Made by a program: the position numbers and the translations under genes. From contig NC_081414.1 in NCBI RefSeq assembly GCF_030272615.1, positions 909,483,009 to 909,547,008 on the forward strand: a stretch of 64,000 bases of DNA. The letters run 5' to 3'. Of the stretch, positions 58,151 to 64,000 are shown piece after piece. Numbering within the stretch: position 1 is the first letter of the stretch; each line of letters opens with the position of its first letter. The notes beneath the pieces were generated by a model. The model made no database searches and was not told the DNA's origin. It saw nothing but the letters and a program-made list of their open reading frames with translations. The stretch comes from Cryptomeria japonica. Taxonomy: Eukaryota; Streptophyta; Pinopsida; Cupressales; Cupressaceae.

Positions 58151-59610
58151 AATGAAAGGTAAACGTTTCTTTTTATCATTCGCACAATTTTTAACTTTTA
58201 GATGTAATTGTGTGGGGGAAAAAGTGACACTAAGCAAACATGCCCTAATCTCACTTTCAATCACACACTTGTGGAATACGAAAGAGCCTAGAGGTATCAC
58301 ACAATTGGCTACTTCTTTTTCTGGAAGAGAGAGCCACGGGCTACCTATTAGGATTTCTATTCCTTTGTTGCAAATGATAGATAGAATGATGCAAGTTCAA
58401 TTCCTAACCCCAAAGTGCAAGTACGAACTAATAACAAGATTGCAGAATTGAACTTAAACAATGGAAAGCTGTAAATACAAGGATAAGACAAGAATGTAAA
58501 TGCATACCTGGAGTTAAAATCTGACTGAAAATTTTCGGGACAGGGGCGCGGGCGCCACTGTCCTGATTCTGCCCCTGAAACTGCTCCAGAAACTGTTGTT
58601 TTGCACTCTGGAAAAAGCTATCAAAAATGCTGAAAATGTTGTCTGTCAGGAGGACCAGGGTTCCCAGTGCCCCTGTCCCAGGGACCAGGGCACCCAGCGC
58701 CCCTGTCCTGGCAGGACCAGGGTGCCCCACGCCCCTGTCCTGGTCTTTTGCTCTGCAATTTGGTGTGGAGTGCTATCTTGACCTGCTTTTCCCGGATTTG
58801 TCACCTGCGGCGTCGTCCCAGTCCCGAAACCTGCACTTATACCTGAAAAGGGTATGGGCGGCTATATAGGGTTTTGCCTTAGTCAAACCCCCGCTTCGGT
58901 GATTTCCACCTCCACGAATAGCCAAGTTGTATTGTAAAATGTATTGTGTGTGCAGACCTAGTGTGTGTGCAAGGTCCTTAAATGCAAGAAAGCAAACTAG
59001 AGCAACCTAGAAAGTAAACCCTAATTGCTTGTAAATGATAATGTAAATGCTCTAAATCAAGATGCAAAGTGATCTAAAGCATGAATAAAGGATATGTTGA
59101 AGCTTATGCAAAGACATGAAAACAACATGAAATCATACCCAACCCTCAAGGGAGGAGTACAAGCCAATCTTCAGTCGGTAATCTCCTATTGTTCTTCAAT
59201 GTCTTCCAAGCCCTAAATGGATGAATGAAATTGATAAATGCTTGATAGAAGGATGTTGAATGTTGTTGAAGTCCTCAAAGATCTGCTCTTTTGCTGCATA
59301 TGAGGTTCCTGAAAACAAAAATCGGATCCTCTCAAATGAAGAAAGAGAGCTCTTATATATGAAACCCTAGGTCTTAATTCCAACTTTTGGCCGACTTTAG
59401 CGGTCATATGAACACTACGTGCATATGCAAGCTAAAGTACAGAAAAGTAAACATTATTTGAAAAAGGATATATCCATAAGTCTGTCGAACGAAGCCCCCA
59501 CCGGTATCTACAGTACACAGTTAGGAACCGCACCCTACAAAACACACATTAGATCACAAAATCACCTAATGCTTACTAAGGAAGGTGATGAAAATTCGAG
59601 GGTAGCTATA
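58151..59610 (-). repeat. 3' LTR of Ty3/gypsy element D (left end approximate)
   Basis: On the minus strand a polypurine tract, aaacaggggggca (59623-59611), is directly followed by the LTR start near 59610. A TATA-like atatataag lies at 59360-59352. The inner part contains the GC-rich minisatellite at about 58540-58745. The left border with element B lies somewhere at 58050-58250. No partner LTR or target-site duplication is visible. Confidence 0.6.
58540..58745. repeat. GC-rich minisatellite in the LTR of element D
   Basis: Three adjacent copies and one separated copy of a 27-31-bp unit of the form 'ccagggtgccccacgcccctgtcctgg' in shortened variants. The core 'gcccctgtcc' recurs at about 58668, 58698 and 58731, and in inverted form (ggacaggggcgc) at 58548. 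It stands out sharply in an AT-rich window. Units are themselves partly palindromic (ccagg...cctgg). Confidence 0.75.
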
Positions 59611-61072
59611 TGCCCCCCCTGTTTCGGCTTGCTAATTTTAGTGAGTTGAAACAGGGTATCATGTTTACCACTTCGAATTGTTAAAGAATATTGATGACAA
59701 ATGCTCACAAGAAGATTTGATATGAGATCAAAAACTAATGGAGAATCATTTGGTAAGAAAGAGGACTAAATCTCAATTCCAACACAACAAGGAGTGCAAG
59801 GGTTTGAGAGTTCTCTAACACAAGATGAAGGATGTAAATGGAAACAAAATGCAAAGAGAAGAAAAGAAAGGAAAAAAGCATGAATACACACATTGGTGAT
59901 CCATGAGAAGAATAGTGAGAGAGAAAACATGGACTTCTCGCCCCTAGATCTTGTCTAGGTGATCCATGGGAAAAGGACATGGAAAACTAGCCCCTAGAGT
60001 CTGTCTAGGTGATCCATGTAAGGGAGGAGAGTGAGAAAGTATAGCCTTATGCCGCTAGTTCCATTCAACCTCGTGCATGTGTGTGTAAGTGAGGTTAGAA
60101 GCATCTCATAGGAGTCTATGCCCGAGTATGCTACAACCTGTATATGTATAGTACAAAAGCGTGACATCTCGCTCTAAGAGTCTATGCTCTGGTTCCGAGA
60201 ATAATCACCTTGCATAAAAGAAAAATGGAGACATCTCGCTCTAAGAGTCTGTGCTCTAGTTCCGAGAATGACCCATTGCTCAAAAAGTGTAATGTTTATG
60301 TCATAAGCAAAGTAGAACAAGGATACCTACCTTCATCACAAAAGAAGATACCCCAAAAATGCAACAATGTCATAGATCCAAGCAAGAGAGTTTTGCACTC
60401 TTTAAGCAAGGATAAGATAGTTGAAAAGGGATATCTTGTAGTATGTGTAAAGGAGATCCTTAGAGGAGAAGAGATCTTTGTACAAAAGACATCTATCCCC
60501 GAGAGGAATTGTCTTAGACAAATATAACAGCTTCTAGAATAAGACAAAGAAGGGAATGAGAATGCAATACTTCCTTCTTTTGCGAGGTGAAAGTGATTCT
60601 TAATGAAGGATGACGCTCTTTTTAACCCAATTAGGAGAGTGAATTCGTTATGGATGTATTTTACCAAGTGCAAAAGAGGTTGTAGTCAAGGACTTACACC
60701 TCTTGTAAGAGAGAACCCTTGAACAAACAACAACAAATGCGTACAAGGCATAACATCAAGTAATAAAGTCCACACCATCCACAAAATAGGAAAAAGTGGA
60801 TCCTTAGATAAAAATAAAGAAAGATCATTGCCTCCCAAGGATAAGGACAATGAGAAGGACTTACACAATCTTCTAGGGAGAGATTTGGACATAAGAAAAA
60901 GAAGAGATGTATGAAATCATTCTTGTCCCCATAGGAACAAGAAAATTAGGCTATTATGTTGCTTCAAAAAATATGATTGCACTTGAAATTGTACCATCAT
61001 GAATGACAATGAGCCCCCAGTAAATGAGCTACCAATGTCACATAATGATGAGCAACATAATAGCCATTAATG
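59611..61072 (-). mobile_element. Element D 3' non-coding region with short repeats
   Basis: Between the protease frame and the polypurine tract. It contains a roughly 60-bp repeat with 'cccctagagtctgtctaggtg' variants at about 59940-60020. It also has a roughly 65-bp repeat, 'gacatctcgctctaagagtct' variants with 'gctctggttccgagaat', at about 60160-60270. No RT, RNase H or integrase was recognised here. Confidence 0.6.
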
Positions 61073-64000
61073 TTATTTAAAGACATGATAGACTAAATTA
61101 GGTATTTGAATATGACATGTTAAATGCTCAACTATAAGTGAGATCAAAAACATGTATAAAATGATGAAAATTGAAGAAGAAAAGTCACATGAAATCTTAG
61201 AAGAGGGATGAGTGTAATTTATTAGAGCCTTATCCCTAGAGGAAAGGACTTTATGATGAATAGGAGATAAAGATTCATAAGTGGATTTAGAAATTTGAGT
61301 GGATTCATAAAGAGATTTGTTCATTGCCAAGATTTCCTTATGAGGGGAATGAGAGTTGATAGAAGTAGAAGATGATTTAGTTGAAGTGAGATCATCATCA
61401 CTACTAAATATAGCATTCACATTAAGAGATGGTCTTTTAGATGCTTTAGTGCGTTTGCAGGGATTATAACCAAGTCCAAAGGCATAATTGTGAAAATTAG
61501 TCTCTAGAGGAACTTTTATCCCTTGTTCATGAGCGCCACAACCATTTCCATGATACCCATGCTTAGCAAAAATGCGAAAACCATGACCATAACGATCAGC
61601 CATTTCAGAAAGAGAAGGTGGTTTTTCATAAGACAAAGAATCAAACTCTTCATAATTAGAGGTGTGAGGAGAAGAAGTTTGAGAAGCGGCCACAAAATTA
61701 TTGCTCATAGGTTCAGGTAAGATTGATTGATCTATAGTTTCTTCCTTCTTTTTACCTTTAAGATCTCTAGGAGGAACCCTATATTCACCTACAAAGGTGG
61801 GATTGAAATCAAGGGATCCCCAATCGTCTTCTGCGAGAACCTTCTCAGGATCAAAAGCCTTTTTATGCGTATATTCAAGTCGAGAAGGATCTTCTTGATT
61901 ATCAGAGGGTGATGATCCATCCATAGGTATCTTGTTTAACGAGTCATCACTAGAAGAGGAAGGCTTAGAAGAACTCCCTTTGGAAGTAGATGTTTGCAAA
62001 CAAGCCTGAAGATTAGTATCACCTATCAAGGTATATGTCTTATTGTTATAAATGAATTTAACTTGTCTATGCAATGTAGAGGGGACAGCTTGCATACTGT
62101 GAATCCAAGGTCTCCCTAATAACAAGTTGTATGTTAGATTTCCCGACATAACATGGATAGGAGTAGGCAAAGTAACAGGTCCCACTGTGATTGGTAAGGT
62201 GATAATACCTAATGAAGACTTAGCCACATTATCAAAGCCTCGAATGGGATGAGAGTCAAGCTCAATAAGGGATGTATCCACATTCATCTTATGCAATAGA
62301 TTAATGCTACACACATTAAGGCCAGAGCCATTATCTACTAGTGTTCGTCTTATAGCAGTGTCATTTATGATAACCACAATCATCAAGGGATCATATTGAT
62401 GTTGAATTTCACTAGTAGGCAACTCATCTTGGGTAAACACAATTTGAGCTTTAGGATTCATCACAGAGTTAACTAAAGATGCTATATTACTAGATGTATT
62501 TGGTGGAGGAACATTCAAATCTTTCAAGGCATCTTGTAACATTCCATGATGAGCGGAAGAAGTTTGAATCAAATCCCAAAGGGATATCTTAGCAGGGGTA
62601 GCTTTAAGTTGTTCTATGAGATCATATTCCTTACCAAGAACTTGTGAAATACGTGGAGCTTGGGGAAGAATAGGTTGGGAAGGAGGAAGTGAAGTTGGGA
62701 TAACTAGAGGAGGATTAGGTTGCCTATTGTTTCTTGTGTTATAAGTATGGGCAACCACATGATAACTCTCTCTAGTTAGTTGCTTAGCATACTCATAAGG
62801 GCTCTTAGAAGAATAACCTCCTTGCACAGTAATAATAGGTTTCTTAGGAGTGCAAAAAGAATCATTAGCATGACCACCTTGAACCACTAAGATAGGCTTA
62901 TTTAAAGGTTGAGAATTTTGAGAAGGACAAGCACCTTGGACAGTGAAGAGAGGTTTGTTAGGTGTTTCATTCACATGTATCAAATTGATTGAGGATGGTT
63001 TAGAGGAATGAACAAAAGTGTTGGAAGAATTATTGATAGTCTTCTCTTGCACTAAAATCTTATCACAGATTAAATCAATTTTAGGAGAGAGACAAGGGGT
63101 AGGCATTGATGTTCTAGTAGGAAGAGTAATACTAGGAAAGGTCATATCATCCTCTATCATCAAAGGATCTACATGGGTAATAAACTCTGTAGGAGAAGGA
63201 TTAACATTACTCTCTAAAGTCTCACTTTTGAGAGGGAGATCTTTGAAAGAGATGTTAACCATCTTGCTTTGAACTAGGGTATCCTTATGAGTAGAACCAA
63301 ATTGAGGAGAGGGAGATGCTTTATTTTTAGAGGGAGAATAATTGAGATTCAAGGAAGGTGAGAAACTATCAAGGGAGTTTTCAATCTTGATTTCATCCCC
63401 TTTGGCTAGGGGTAAAGAATAATCTATACCTTCTTCTAATGGTTCATCCCAAATAGTGAGGTTGTTGAAAGGAATGTTTGAAGTATTGTCAATTTCGGGA
63501 GAGGAGATAACATTGTTTATTAATTCCTCATCCTTAGGAGGGAGAGCATTAATAGATGTGTTAAACTCATCCTCTTTCCTCAAAATATGTTCAATATGAT
63601 AGAGAGAATTAAGGAAATTGCTTATTATTTCATCTTCTTTCTCTAAGGGATGCTTATGGGTAAGACAAACTTTAGGAGAAGGGTAAGCATTTATCATTAA
63701 TTCATCATCTCTAGTGGGAATTTTGTTGGAAAAGGAAATGCCATCACTAGGAAATGTAGGGATAATGTCATCTTCTTGCACAAAAGGATCCTCATGAAGG
63801 GAGCATTTTTTAGGAGCCACAAAGTCATCAAGGGCATCATCTAACAAAGCATGATCATATCTATTAAAAGGTTTATCAAAAGGAGATATCTCTTCATAGA
63901 GGGGATCATTGAAAACAACCATGTTACTAGATTTAGTGGAAGAGCTGATAGGAATGTACCCTTGAGAGGAATCATTCGACTTATCTTTCTCATCACAACG
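61073..64000 (-). mobile_element. Element D protease / G-patch frame, runs off the window
   Basis: A single open minus-strand frame of at least 975 codons, still open at the window edge. The N-terminal 480 or so residues are a polar, Asp/Pro/Ser-rich linker with recurring 'KPI(I/L)(V/T)VQGG' motifs near 63,000. An aspartic protease follows: 'TLVDNGSGLNVCSINLL' active-site loop near 62330, then 'LLGRPWIHSMQAVPSTLH'. Near 61560 a G-patch-like segment reads 'FAKHGYHGNGCGAHEQGIKV' with a following 'FGLGYNP', a combination seen in Tat-type plant gypsy elements. It ends in a hydrophobic stretch, 'SSIFIILYMFLISLIVEHL'. Polymerase and integrase do not follow before the 3' LTR, so this copy looks non-autonomous. 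Fossil, but this frame is uninterrupted. Confidence 0.8.

Noticed and set aside
58428-58869. Gly/Pro/Val-rich open frames on both strands
   Set aside because: They arise from the GC-rich minisatellite; no coding meaning.
60210-60673. Open frames of 105-125 codons on both strands
   Set aside because: They overlap repeat-rich non-coding sequence of element D and match no domain.
1-64000. tRNA, rRNA, snRNA genes or organelle DNA insertions
   Set aside because: No cloverleaf-compatible A/B boxes, rRNA cores or plastid/mitochondrial gene text were noticed by reading; a tRNAscan run could still find degenerate copies.

Overview
The window looks like a non-coding-rich stretch of a large plant genome, most likely a conifer or other gymnosperm. 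The signs are long AT-rich intergenic DNA, LTR elements nested several deep, solo LTRs, retroelements with plant-only extra domains (plant mobile domain, B3, G-patch beside a protease), plant L1-type LINEs, and plant host-gene families (menthol-type SDR, PPR). The species cannot be fixed from the sequence alone. I see no rRNA, tRNA, CRISPR array or bacterial gene.

Layout. 1-~4.7 kb is the 3' end of a plus-strand Ty3/gypsy fossil (element C) with an antisense plant-mobile-domain frame, two minisatellites and a 3' LTR. 6.1-9.2 kb (minus) is the one convincing host gene: a short-chain dehydrogenase/reductase whose exons fit a 303-residue protein with all catalytic residues. A LINE relic lies just upstream of it, and a decayed partial copy of the locus lies at 13.7-14.6 kb beside an unusual one-against-three inverted repeat. 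A broken PPR fragment lies at 17.1-17.4 kb.

17.9-40.2 kb is a three-level nest, each level bounded by its own target-site duplication. Ty3/gypsy element A (minus, TSD gatcc) holds a solo LTR (TSD ttata), which holds an 11.96-kb gag-only element with 4.3-kb LTRs (TSD gatct). Each of those LTRs carries a fragment resembling a host B3 DNA-binding domain. 40.6-42.8 kb is another solo LTR (TSD ataag) holding a 5'-truncated LINE. 42.8-45.4 kb is AT-rich with a 410-bp tandem duplication.

45.4-~58.1 kb is LTR element B (minus). Its single visible coding region is split by an 8.1-kb LINE (49,610-57,721) with an 18-bp perfect TSD. The LINE has ORF1 (DUF4283 plus zinc knuckle), ORF2 (endonuclease, RT, RNase H), and a third 563-codon ORF downstream of ORF2. 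The truncated LINE at 42 kb keeps the end of a matching third ORF and a matching 3' UTR, so this ORF seems to be a stable part of the family. The LINE's 5' end carries an inverted endonuclease fragment from a different LINE copy. From ~58.1 kb to the window end is gypsy element D (minus), with a GC-rich LTR minisatellite and a frame of more than 970 codons carrying a retroviral-type protease and a G-patch-like segment.

The host genes shown do not form a pathway. The window is mainly a record of successive insertions around one SDR locus. The points most worth a second look are the three-ORF LINE, the B3-bearing gag-only element and the chimaeric LINE 5' end.
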